Origin: an uncultured Flavobacteriales bacterium
Lineage (GTDB): Bacteria; Bacteroidota; Bacteroidia; Flavobacteriales_D; Sanyastnellaceae
NCBI GenBank assembly: GCA_913057815.1
Contig: CAJXOV010000011.1
Coordinates: forward strand, 1-13,723
Direction of reading: 5' to 3'
Length of the DNA stretch: 13,723 nt
The notes below the pieces were generated by a model that was not told the DNA's origin, did not search any database, and was given only the letters and a program-made list of their open reading frames with translations. The translations under genes were made by a program, and so were the position numbers. Position 1 is the stretch's first letter; each line of letters begins with the position of its first letter. This document shows, in pieces, positions 1 through 7,018 of the stretch.

Positions 1-879
1 TGGTTGGGTAAGGTCTTCTACATGAACCAAAACAGGTTGATGCTGAGTCCTACATACATGGACAGCTTCTTCGTAAACCTTCATTAGGTCAGGATAATTC
101 CATCCTTTAACTTTATAAATTTTCACTCCGTTTTCTCCTGGTAATGGATCAAATCCAGCTAGCGCTTTAGAAATACTTCCCTTAGTAGTCTGTAGCTTTT
201 TAGGAACTGAAATCCCGTAACCATCATCCCATACGCTCATACACATAGGTACTTTTAATACCGAAGAAGCATTCATGGTTTCCCAAAAAAGACCTTCTGA
301 AGTACTGGCGTCTCCTATAGTTCCGAATGCAACTTCATTTCCTCTATCAGAGAATTTTTCGAATCCTGTATGAAGAAGTTCGTTCTTTTTATAAATTTTA
401 GATGCTTGCGCTAACCCCAGTAATCTCGGCATCTGCCCTGCTGTTGGAGAAATATCAGATGATGAATTTTTCTGATCCATCAAATTTTTCCAAGATCCAT
501 CATCGTTTAAACTTCTAGTAGCATAATGGCCTCCCATTTGTCTTCCTGCTGAAGAAGGATCCTTCGTAACATCAGTATGCGCATATAATGCTGCAAAATA
601 TTCTTTGATCTCTAACTGACCAATAGCCAACATAAACGTTTGGTCTCTGTAATAACCACTTCTAAAGTCTCCGTTTTTAAACTGCTTGGCCATAGCCAAC
701 TGAGCTACTTCTTTACCATCTCCAAATATTCCGAATTTAGCTTTTCCAGTAAGCACTTCTTTTCTTCCAAGCAGTGATGCTTCACGACTCAAACAAGCTA
801 TTCTATAATCTTCAAGAATCTTATTTACATGAGGTACAGCTTTACTACTAGCGGATGATTGAGTGCTTGTTTCTGACAT
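1..879 (-). CDS. 2-oxoacid dehydrogenase E1 component, N-terminal 293 codons (partial, runs off left edge)
   Basis: This is the thiamine-diphosphate-dependent E1 of a branched-chain 2-oxoacid or pyruvate-type dehydrogenase complex, which decarboxylates the 2-oxoacid and passes the acyl group to lipoyl-E2. The translation starts MSETSTQSSASSKAVPHVNK. It contains an E1-alpha fold with SGYYRDQTFMLAIG, the stretch SSDISPTAGQMPRLLGLAQA, the TPP/Mg motif beginning IGDASTSEGLFWETMN, and VWDDGYGISVPKK. It is still open at base 1 with LVHVEDLTQP. Bacteroidota homologues that I recall are single chains of roughly 660-700 residues with alpha and beta halves fused, so about 60% would lie outside the window; the fusion cannot be seen here. 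The start at 879 (ATG) is the first plausible one, 59 nt from a good -7 box. Substrate specificity cannot be decided. The gene is divergent from the sensor kinase gene at 1089. Confidence 0.9.
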   Translation of the reverse strand, partial: MSETSTQSSASSKAVPHVNKILEDYRIACLSREASLLGRKEVLTGKAKFGIFGDGKEVAQLAMAKQFKNGDFRSGYYRDQTFMLAIGQLEIKEYFAALYAHTDVTKDPSSAGRQMGGHYATRSLNDDGSWKNLMDQKNSSSDISPTAGQMPRLLGLAQASKIYKKNELLHTGFEKFSDRGNEVAFGTIGDASTSEGLFWETMNASSVLKVPMCMSVWDDGYGISVPKKLQTTKGSISKALAGFDPLPGENGVKIYKVKGWNYPDLMKVYEEAVHVCRTQHQPVLVHVEDLTQP

Positions 880-937
880 ATTAGACTGGGTTTAAATGTT
901 CTCTTAATCGTGTAACAAAACACAGCATAAGATTTTG

Positions 938-968
938 CAAAAATACGATTTCAGATGGGTCAAGTCAA
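938..968 (-). promoter_or_regulatory. Bacteroidota-type promoter for the E1 gene
   Basis: Read on the minus strand, TTG (968-966), a 20-nt spacer and TATTTTTG (945-938) match the Bacteroidota vegetative promoter pattern TTG-N19-21-TAnnTTTG. This would start transcription near 932 and leave a leader of about 50 nt before the ATG at 879. The boxes are seen in the sequence; promoter activity is inferred. Confidence 0.6.
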
Positions 969-999
969 TACGTGTATAACGGCTAAGAAATAAGCTTTA

Positions 1000-1013
1000 T
1001 TTCACATGTGAAA
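1000..1013. promoter_or_regulatory. Perfect 14-bp palindrome, candidate operator
   Basis: TTTCACATGTGAAA is identical to its own reverse complement. It lies in the 209-bp divergent intergenic region, about 32 bp upstream of the E1 promoter -33 box and 75 bp upstream of the kinase start at 1089. Perfect symmetry with 7-nt arms and no loop suggests a dimeric protein site rather than an RNA hairpin. The half-sites TCACA/TGTGA resemble CRP-type half-sites, but they abut in the inverted order, so the CRP family is not implied. I found no convincing -33/-7 pair for the plus-strand kinase gene; the nearest are one-mismatch boxes at 1060-1067 and 1068-1075. Confidence 0.4.
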
Positions 1014-1088
1014 AACCTCATTAATGACCTCTAACCTACACCTTTTATAACTCCATCTTAAGTTTTGTAAACTTGTAAAAAAAATGAA

Positions 1089-3044
1089 ATGTCTCTTTAT
1101 CTCTCTTTTTTTCTTAAAATAAGTATTGTCATTACTGTATTATTAATATCAGTGAATCTAGACTGTCAGAATGTGTATGACATGAAAGACGACTCTTTAA
1201 AAGTTCAGGCTTTGTATGACATTGGATATGATCTAGAAATTCAGTATCCAGATAGTGCGATCAGCGTTTACAAATTGGGAACTAAAATCTCAGATAAATC
1301 CAATTATGAAATTGGATACGGAAGAGGATTACAGTATCAGGGAATAGTTCATTCTGACCAAGGAAATTACCAAACGGCTATTGAATTGTATAACGATGCC
1401 ATAAAATCTTTTGAAAAAGTCCCCTATCAAAAAGGAGTAGCAGCCACTTATGTTAATATTGGTCTAATTCAAAAAAGGAGAGCAGAATTCACTCAAGCCT
1501 TTAGTAGCTTCATGGCCGGCACTAAAATATTTGAACAGCTAAGCGACACAAACCGACTAGTAATGGCTTATACAGCTATGGGTGCAGTTTTATCTGATGT
1601 GGAACAATATGACAAAAGTAGATTTTACCAGAACAAATCATTAGCATTAGCTTACTCTATTCATGACAGCTTAAGCATCTGTGATGGATTAGTTAATCTA
1701 GCCACCATAGATATTATAGAAAATAAAATTGGAGACGGATTAGAAAAAGTAGAATTGGGTATAGAGGTCGCTAAAAAAATGAACGATGCTAGATCTTTAG
1801 CATTACTTTATAATTCTTTGTCAGAAATAAACACCATTCAAGACGAAAACCAAAAAGCTTTAACACATTCAAAAATTGGGCTTTCATATGCCAAAAAAAT
1901 AGGGAATCCAGCTATTAGCTCCATGGCAATGGCACGAACAGGAATGAATTACTCCCATACAAACCAACTAGATAGTGCTTTGTTTTATTTAGAAAACTCC
2001 ATGGAAATAGCTGAACAATTTGAAATATCAGAAACGTTACGGTTTTCATCCTTATGGATGTCTGAATTAATGGAGAAAAAAAAGAATTACACAAGGGCCA
2101 TATCATATTTAAAGACATATCAAAATCTTGAGGAACTAGAAACCGGTGATCGAAGAATTCAAATTATCAGCGGTTTACAAATGCAGTATGAAACGGAAAA
2201 AAAGGACTTAGAAATAACCAATCAAAAAATAGAGATAGAAAAAAATGAAGCACAATTAGCCACAAGAAATTCCCTGATATTAGCTCTCTTATCTAGTGCC
2301 ATATTATTAGGGATAATCTTCTATTTGTTTCAAAGAAGTTTAAAGCAAAAGAAAATATTAGCCGAAAAAGAAGCCGCAATCAAAGAAGAAAAACTTGAAC
2401 AATTAAAGAAAGCACAAGAGCTCGTAGTTTTAAAATCAATGATGGATGGTGAAGAACGTGAAAGAACTCGACTAGCCAAAGATTTACATGATGGTTTAGG
2501 AGGGCTTTTATCTGTAATTAAATTGCACTACAGCCAAGTTTCTGATTCAGACTTCTTACAGTCTGAGGACAATTTAAAAGGTATGAAGCTAATAGATAAT
2601 GTTAGTTTCGAAGCCAGGAAAATCTCACATAACTTAATGCCTGATGCTCTTTTGAAATTTGGACTTGTGGAGTCTTTAAAAGACTATTGTAACACCATCC
2701 AAAGCACAAGTAATCTAGCTGTAAATTTCCAATCCTATAATATCAACGAAAGGCTTTCTCAAAATATAGAAATAAACACGTTTAGAGTTGTACAAGAACT
2801 CGTGAACAACACTTTGAAACACGCTGAAGCTAATGAGTTAATAGTTCAGCTTATGTTGACTCCTGAAAGTCTACACATCACCATAGAAGATGATGGAAAA
2901 GGTTTTGACCAAAACACAACTAAGATAGATGGAGTAGGGTTGAGTAATGCCCGGTCAAGAGTTGAATATCTGCATGGAACTATCGAATTTGACACCCAAA
3001 TAAGCCAAGGTACTAGTGTTTCAATTCAAATTCCAGTAAATTAG
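1089..3044 (+). CDS. TPR-containing sensor histidine kinase (HisKA_3 / HATPase_c)
   Basis: This membrane sensor kinase autophosphorylates on histidine and should phosphorylate the regulator encoded 19 nt downstream. Domains in order are an N-terminal hydrophobic signal segment (about 5-24), a helical TPR array (about 35-350), a coiled-coil linker (about 365-392), one membrane helix (about 395-414), a second coiled coil (415-450), a HisKA_3 dimerisation domain with phospho-acceptor His467 in RTRLAKDLHDGLGG, and a HATPase domain. The ATPase domain shows the N box (E570-x3-N574), the DxGxG box (D601, G603, G605) and GVGLSNARSRVEYLHG. The topology puts the TPRs in the periplasm and the kinase in the cytoplasm. 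This layout is common in Bacteroidota; the ligand is unknown. A Cys at 26 follows the signal segment but does not sit in a proper lipobox. The ATG at 1084 is rejected because its frame stops after 12 codons. Confidence 0.93.
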   Translation: MSLYLSFFLKISIVITVLLISVNLDCQNVYDMKDDSLKVQALYDIGYDLEIQYPDSAISVYKLGTKISDKSNYEIGYGRGLQYQGIVHSDQGNYQTAIELYNDAIKSFEKVPYQKGVAATYVNIGLIQKRRAEFTQAFSSFMAGTKIFEQLSDTNRLVMAYTAMGAVLSDVEQYDKSRFYQNKSLALAYSIHDSLSICDGLVNLATIDIIENKIGDGLEKVELGIEVAKKMNDARSLALLYNSLSEINTIQDENQKALTHSKIGLSYAKKIGNPAISSMAMARTGMNYSHTNQLDSALFYLENSMEIAEQFEISETLRFSSLWMSELMEKKKNYTRAISYLKTYQNLEELETGDRRIQIISGLQMQYETEKKDLEITNQKIEIEKNEAQLATRNSLILALLSSAILLGIIFYLFQRSLKQKKILAEKEAAIKEEKLEQLKKAQELVVLKSMMDGEERERTRLAKDLHDGLGGLLSVIKLHYSQVSDSDFLQSEDNLKGMKLIDNVSFEARKISHNLMPDALLKFGLVESLKDYCNTIQSTSNLAVNFQSYNINERLSQNIEINTFRVVQELVNNTLKHAEANELIVQLMLTPESLHITIEDDGKGFDQNTTKIDGVGLSNARSRVEYLHGTIEFDTQISQGTSVSIQIPVN

Positions 3045-3063
3045 AACCCGCACAAACAGAAGC

Positions 3064-3699
3064 ATGAAAGCAGTAGAAGTTCTAATAGTAGATGATCATC
3101 AAATGGTAATAGATGGAGTAAAGAGCATGCTCAATTCTAATGCTGAATTTTCGGTGACATGGCAAGCTACGTGTGCTGAAGAAGCACTATTATGCTTAGA
3201 AAGTCAAACTCCAGAAATTATACTTTTAGATATAAACTTGCCTGATAAAGATGGTGTAGAGCTTTGTGGAATAATTAAAAAGAAATACCCTACCATAAAA
3301 ATCATAGCCTTAACAATGCTAAACGAGGTTAGCTTTATTACCAGAATAATCAAAGCTGGCGCATCCGGTTATCTTCTTAAAAACACATCTAAAAGTGAGC
3401 TAATTAATGCCATGAAGGTAGTAACGAAAGGTGATCAATATCTAGCCAAAGAAGTACAAGAAAAACTGGTTTCGGCCTCATTTGGACAAAAAAAAGAAGC
3501 GTTTATCCCTAAACTAACTAGAAGAGAAAAAGAAGTTCTAGCTTTAATCTTAGAAGAATTAACTACCAAAGAAATAGCTTCTAAACTTTTTATATCAGTA
3601 GCCACTGTGGAAACCCATAGGCTTCATCTACTGAATAAATTTGGAGCAAGAAACACTGCAGGACTAGTGAAAATGGCGGTTCAAAAAGGAATAGCTTAA
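3064..3699 (+). CDS. NarL/FixJ-family response regulator
   Basis: This is a two-component transcription factor of 211 residues, a normal length for the family. The receiver domain (about 4-122) has the acidic pair D10/D11, phospho-acceptor D56 in LLDINLPDKDG, switch residue T84 and conserved K106 in GYLLKN. A linker leads to the LuxR-type helix-turn-helix (about 150-211) with LTRREKEVLALI, then TKEIASKLFISVATVETHR. It starts 19 nt after the stop of the TPR sensor kinase, so the two are almost certainly co-transcribed and are cognate partners. The HisKA_3 kinase class normally pairs with this regulator class. Targets are unknown. The repeated sites upstream of the next gene (3736-3778) are an obvious candidate. 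No intrinsic terminator is visible after it. Confidence 0.95.
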   Translation: MKAVEVLIVDDHQMVIDGVKSMLNSNAEFSVTWQATCAEEALLCLESQTPEIILLDINLPDKDGVELCGIIKKKYPTIKIIALTMLNEVSFITRIIKAGASGYLLKNTSKSELINAMKVVTKGDQYLAKEVQEKLVSASFGQKKEAFIPKLTRREKEVLALILEELTTKEIASKLFISVATVETHRLHLLNKFGARNTAGLVKMAVQKGIA

Positions 3700-3735
3700 A
3701 AATTCCTATTACAGAAATCTCATGTTTCATATTCA

Positions 3736-3778
3736 TCCATGAAAACCATGATTTTTATAGCTCCATGTTTTCCATGAT
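3736..3778. repeat. Two CCATG-N4-CCATG units upstream of the T9SS cargo gene
   Basis: Two 17-bp units, TCCATGAAAACCATGAT (3736-3752) and TCCATGTTTTCCATGAT (3762-3778), match at 13 of 17 positions and differ only in a central AAAA versus TTTT. The four CCATG cores start at 3737, 3746, 3763 and 3772, giving 9-bp spacing inside each unit and 26 bp between units. A further partial arm, CATGTTTCAT, lies at 3721-3730 and forms an imperfect inverted repeat with the first unit. The second unit ends about 22 bp upstream of the -7 box, where an activator that contacts RNA polymerase would sit. I infer a binding site; the protein is unknown. Confidence 0.45.
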
Positions 3779-3799
3779 GTTTAACAGCAATTCGAAATT

Positions 3800-3807
3800 T
3801 AATTTTG
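3800..3807 (+). promoter_or_regulatory. -7 box of the promoter for the delta-60 protein gene
   Basis: TAATTTTG is an exact match to the Bacteroidota -7 consensus TAnnTTTG, 25 nt upstream of the ATG at 3833. No TTG is found at the expected -33 distance. That would suit an activator-dependent promoter using the CCATG repeats just upstream. Confidence 0.55.
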
Positions 3808-3832
3808 ACACCACAAATTAAAAAACGAATCT

Positions 3833-5386
3833 ATGAAAACTCTTTACCTATTTCTCTTTTCTCTCAGTTGTGTTTTATTACTCAATAACACTTCTTACGG
3901 ACAATCATACTGTAATTATGACGAATTAATATCTGTAGATCACAGCGTTGGTGAGGATACTCCTTTTAAGTTATTAGTTCAAGAAGATGGTAAAATAATG
4001 GTTGTAGGAACTACATATTATGGCCTTGACAACAACTTCAAAGCTTCTGTGGCTAGACTAGATGAAAATCTTCAATCTTTAGATTTATCATTTGGGAATG
4101 AAGGTAAAGTTCAGCACACGTGGGACAGCAGAAACACGGCTATATCAGCCACTCTCCAACAGGACAATAAAATATTACTAGGCGGATATCAAGCTCCGAG
4201 CAATGCGTTTAGCACATTCAGACCCTACATAGCTCGATTAAATAATGACGGAAGTCCTGATGAATCATGGGGAGAATTAGGTTCTTCTTCATTCGGAACT
4301 GAATCACCAACTGACGGTAGAGGAGCTGTAGTAGGCATGAAAGAATTTGAAGACGGAAGTGTGAGAGCTCTATTTATTGGAAGTAATCCTGGCATATGTG
4401 GAGTAGCCCAGTTAGATGAGAATGGAAATCTGGATACCTTATTTTCGGAAGATGGTATTCACTCTGTAGAATTACCCCTATTATATTGGCAAACAGATTA
4501 TGGAAAAGGGTTATTCCTAGAAGACAGTTCAATGCTAGTTATTAGTAAGTCGTTTAATTCTATCACTAGACCAATGATAATTAAGCTAAATCCAAACGGG
4601 TCTCTTGATTCTACATTTGCCACGAATGGAACTTTGTACATAGACTTCGGAATCCAGTATAACTATGCAGGAATTCATGCGGAACTGGATAGTGAAGAAA
4701 ATTTAATCGTAGCTGCTACGCAAGGAGACAGTGGATCACACAAATATGTCGTCTTTAAAATTAATTCAGAAACTGGAATTCTAGATGCCAGTTTTGGAGA
4801 GGAAGGAATAGCACAATCCATTATAAGCAGCATCTCAAACGCTGCTCACGAACTTATCATTGATCCTTCAAATGGAGATATTTATGTTTTAGGCGCTGGT
4901 GGAGACGGTGGAGCTGAAAACGCGATTTGGAGAATAAACTCTCTTGGAGAAGAAATAGACAATTGTGGGAACACTGGATACTACCAACCTACGGTTCAAT
5001 ATCATTGGGGGTTTTGGGCTGCAGAATTTGATACGGAAGGAGATATGATTATAGCAGGCAGAGGATCTACAGTTGACACTACCAGTGGTCCAAACCAAGG
5101 GAGTAATATTGTATTTCCTAGAGCATTTTTTGATGTAAACGTGGAAGAACATACTGAAACTGACTTTTCTGTATATCCAAACCCTGCCAATGATCTAATT
5201 AATGTGAAACTAAACTCCAAGGACAGCTATAGCCATATTCAAATTTCTAATCATTTGGGCCAAATAATCTACCAGTCTACAGACTTACATTCCACTATAA
5301 ATGTTTCTGAATTAGCTAAAGGTTTATATAACGTTAGATTATCGGGAAAGAGTGGGCTATCCAGCCAGAGGCTAATTCTTAATTAA
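3833..5386 (+). CDS. Secreted delta-60 repeat protein with type IX secretion C-terminal sorting domain
   Basis: This predicted T9SS cargo has 517 residues. A signal peptide (about 1-23, ending NTSYG before QSYC) gives Sec export. The body is built from delta-60 repeats: the core LDxSFGxxG recurs at residues 83 (LDLSFGNEG), 142 (degenerate PDESWG), 200 (LDTLF), 258 (LDSTF) and 317 (LDASFGEEG). The spacings of 58-59 residues are very regular and each core is followed by a strand-rich segment, so a beta-propeller-like fold is likely. The last about 74 residues (444-517) are a type A sorting domain beginning DFSVYPNPANDLINV, with the usual GLYNVRL and terminal strand. The mature protein would cross the outer membrane and be anchored to the cell surface or released. 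No catalytic motif is visible; a binding or adhesive role is possible but unproven. Confidence 0.9.
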   Translation: MKTLYLFLFSLSCVLLLNNTSYGQSYCNYDELISVDHSVGEDTPFKLLVQEDGKIMVVGTTYYGLDNNFKASVARLDENLQSLDLSFGNEGKVQHTWDSRNTAISATLQQDNKILLGGYQAPSNAFSTFRPYIARLNNDGSPDESWGELGSSSFGTESPTDGRGAVVGMKEFEDGSVRALFIGSNPGICGVAQLDENGNLDTLFSEDGIHSVELPLLYWQTDYGKGLFLEDSSMLVISKSFNSITRPMIIKLNPNGSLDSTFATNGTLYIDFGIQYNYAGIHAELDSEENLIVAATQGDSGSHKYVVFKINSETGILDASFGEEGIAQSIISSISNAAHELIIDPSNGDIYVLGAGGDGGAENAIWRINSLGEEIDNCGNTGYYQPTVQYHWGFWAAEFDTEGDMIIAGRGSTVDTTSGPNQGSNIVFPRAFFDVNVEEHTETDFSVYPNPANDLINVKLNSKDSYSHIQISNHLGQIIYQSTDLHSTINVSELAKGLYNVRLSGKSGLSSQRLILN

Positions 5387-5699
5387 ACTGGGTACTCGCA
5401 TACAAAAAAAATGTTAGCATAATTATAGTATTTACAATTAACAGGATAAACAGTATTCGGTAAATTAAAGAATAGATCCAAAACCACAGATCCCTTTTCT
5501 TTTTTTGAATGAATAGATAATAAACCCAATAATTCCAAGGTGAGATCGACCTGAACATCCACAAATCTGATAATCCTTTAAGTTTTTCGTGTAAATCAGG
5601 ATCAGTTTTGTACAAATAGCTTGAGAAAAAGACTTGAAAAAGTGCGTTAGAAATCAATAGAAGCAGCTCGATTAAACCAAATGAATTATAGCACTCCAC
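5379..5699 (-). CDS. Small integral membrane protein of unknown function
   Basis: This protein has 106 residues with a GTG start at 5699, 9 nt after the stop of the DUF368 gene, so it is probably the last gene of that operon. It has a hydrophobic segment near 8-27, a middle region with charged and aromatic residues including SPWNYWVYYLF, a KKKRD loop, and a long hydrophobic region near 72-101 that could hold one or two helices. I do not recognise the family. Its 3' end overlaps the 3' end of the convergent secreted-protein gene by 8 bp. Membrane-protein composition, tight operon spacing and the lack of a competing frame support it as real. The GTG start and lack of a known homologue keep confidence moderate. 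Confidence 0.6.
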   Translation of the reverse strand: MECYNSFGLIELLLLISNALFQVFFSSYLYKTDPDLHEKLKGLSDLWMFRSISPWNYWVYYLFIQKKKRDLWFWIYSLIYRILFILLIVNTIIMLTFFLYASTQFN

Positions 5700-5708
5700 T
5701 GTTACTAA

Positions 5709-6692
5709 TTACCCTTTCTCTTTCGGAGAAAATCTATCTAATACGACTATCACCAAAACGCCTAGAAGTGCACAACCTATAGAAAGACCTAGCAGATGAT
5801 CTCCCAAACCTAATTCAGAGAATTTATATGGAGAAACATTTTCTACAACAATTGGAATTATTTCTTCTTTGTCAGTTCCAGGGTGCTTTATATAAGTTTC
5901 TAAAACATTCTTCCAAGGATATATCTTGTTTAAGCTTCCTATTAAAAACCCAGTAAGCACTGCTATAGTTACATTTCTGTACGATTTATAAAGCCAATTA
6001 AGTCCTTTAGAAAAAAGAATTAAGCCTGCTAAACATCCAACCATAAACAAAATGATGATTTTACCTGAAACAGCTAATTCCGCCCATGCGCCAGCTGTAG
6101 CACTTTTCACTGAATCGCTGAGAGCACCTAGCACAGTAGAATACATTCCCATTAGTAAAAGAATAAAACTCCCTGAAATACCGGGCAATATCATAGCTGT
6201 AATAGCTACAGCACCACTAATAAGAATATACCACCAAGTTTCACTGCCGCTAGTAGGTGTGATGGTAGTGATAAAATAAGCTACTACACTTCCTATAATC
6301 AATGAGAGAATTGTAGATAAATCCCACTTAGCTACTTGCTTACCCATTAACCAAACGGAAGCTACTATTAATCCGAAAAAGAATGACCAAAGCAAAATAG
6401 GGTGATGCTCTAAAACATACTCTACTCCTATAGCTAATGAAATTAAGCTTGTAAATATTCCCGCAAATAAAGTAAGTAAGAATCCTCCGTTTAATTTTGA
6501 CCAAACAGCACTGAAACCTTCTTTTCTCAGCGTTTTTAGTAATCCTAAATTCAACCCAGACAAGGTCTCTAAAAGCTCTTCGTAAATCCCTGTTATAAAA
6601 GCAATAGTTCCTCCTGAAACTCCTGGAACAACATCAGCTCCGCCCATGGCTACACCTTTAAAGAATAAGGATATTCGGGCAGATAAAGTCAT
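5709..6692 (-). CDS. DUF368-family membrane protein (PopT-type polyprenyl-phosphate transporter family)
   Basis: This is an integral inner-membrane protein of 327 residues with about eight or more hydrophobic segments. Two related PG[VI]SG motifs, GADVVPGVSGGTIAF near 18-32 and MILPGISGSFILLLMG near 167-182, are the DUF368 hallmark. They suggest an internal duplication with re-entrant loops. Members of this family (PopT) have been shown in other bacteria to recycle undecaprenyl phosphate across the membrane for cell-wall and glycan synthesis, and that role is plausible here by family only. The ATG at 6692 lies 1 nt after the rhodanese stop, so translation is probably coupled. About 38 residues (265-303), containing KHPGTDKEEIIPIVVENVS, form a polar loop before the last helix. 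Confidence 0.88.
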   Translation of the reverse strand: MTLSARISLFFKGVAMGGADVVPGVSGGTIAFITGIYEELLETLSGLNLGLLKTLRKEGFSAVWSKLNGGFLLTLFAGIFTSLISLAIGVEYVLEHHPILLWSFFFGLIVASVWLMGKQVAKWDLSTILSLIIGSVVAYFITTITPTSGSETWWYILISGAVAITAMILPGISGSFILLLMGMYSTVLGALSDSVKSATAGAWAELAVSGKIIILFMVGCLAGLILFSKGLNWLYKSYRNVTIAVLTGFLIGSLNKIYPWKNVLETYIKHPGTDKEEIIPIVVENVSPYKFSELGLGDHLLGLSIGCALLGVLVIVVLDRFSPKEKG

Positions 6693-6693
6693 A

Positions 6694-7011
6694 TTAATAA
6701 CAGTCTAATGAATCATCTATGTCAGTAGCATAACCCTTTACTCCTCCTTTTAAATTATAAAGATTCGTATAGCCGTGCTTCTTTTCTAGCATATAAATTA
6801 CAGCTTCAGAACGGTTTCCTGCTTGGCAATGAAAAATTACCGGTACGTCTGTCCTAATCTTGGCTGTGTTTTCTAATATCTCAGCCATAGGAATGTGCTC
6901 TCCATTAATTCCACAGTATTCTACCTCAAACTCTTCTCGAATATCAATCAATTGAAATTCTTCTTTCTGAGCTATTTTTTTCTGGTATTCTTCTGGTGAA
7001 ATCTCTTTCAT
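6694..7011 (-). CDS. Single-domain rhodanese-like sulfurtransferase
   Basis: This is a 105-residue cytoplasmic protein covering one complete rhodanese domain. It begins EISPEEYQKKI, then FQLIDIREEFEVEYCGI gives the D23-R25 start of the fold. The active-site loop HCQAGNRSEA carries nucleophile Cys62. The C-terminal part has YNLKGGVKGY. Proteins of this type bind a persulfide on the active Cys and move sulfane sulfur between donors and acceptors; with thiosulfate as donor the other product is sulfite. It is sandwiched between the ComA-family gene (7 nt upstream) and DUF368 (1 nt downstream), clearly in one operon. A link to sulfite supply for the ComA-family enzyme is an inference from context. 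A second Cys (104) is the next-to-last residue. Confidence 0.92.
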   Translation of the reverse strand: MKEISPEEYQKKIAQKEEFQLIDIREEFEVEYCGINGEHIPMAEILENTAKIRTDVPVIFHCQAGNRSEAVIYMLEKKHGYTNLYNLKGGVKGYATDIDDSLDCY

Positions 7012-7018
7012 AAGCTTT

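Noticed and set aside
1060..1075. Promoter boxes just upstream of the sensor kinase start (AAGTTTTG, TAAACTTG)
   Set aside because: Each has one mismatch to TAnnTTTG and neither has a TTG at the right distance, so I do not annotate a promoter.
1164..1169. Lipoprotein cleavage site at Cys26 of the sensor kinase
   Set aside because: The preceding residues VNLD do not fit a lipobox, and the protein already has a separate membrane helix.
1915..2118. Antisense open frame inside the sensor kinase gene
   Set aside because: It is fully inside a well-supported gene, with low-complexity hydrophobic translation and no family resemblance. The same applies to antisense frames at 4889-5220, 6052-6279, 9522-9707 and 11011-11250.
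3700..3832. Small gene or ncRNA between the response regulator and the delta-60 gene
   Set aside because: There is no credible open frame, and the repeats and -7 box explain the stretch as a promoter region.
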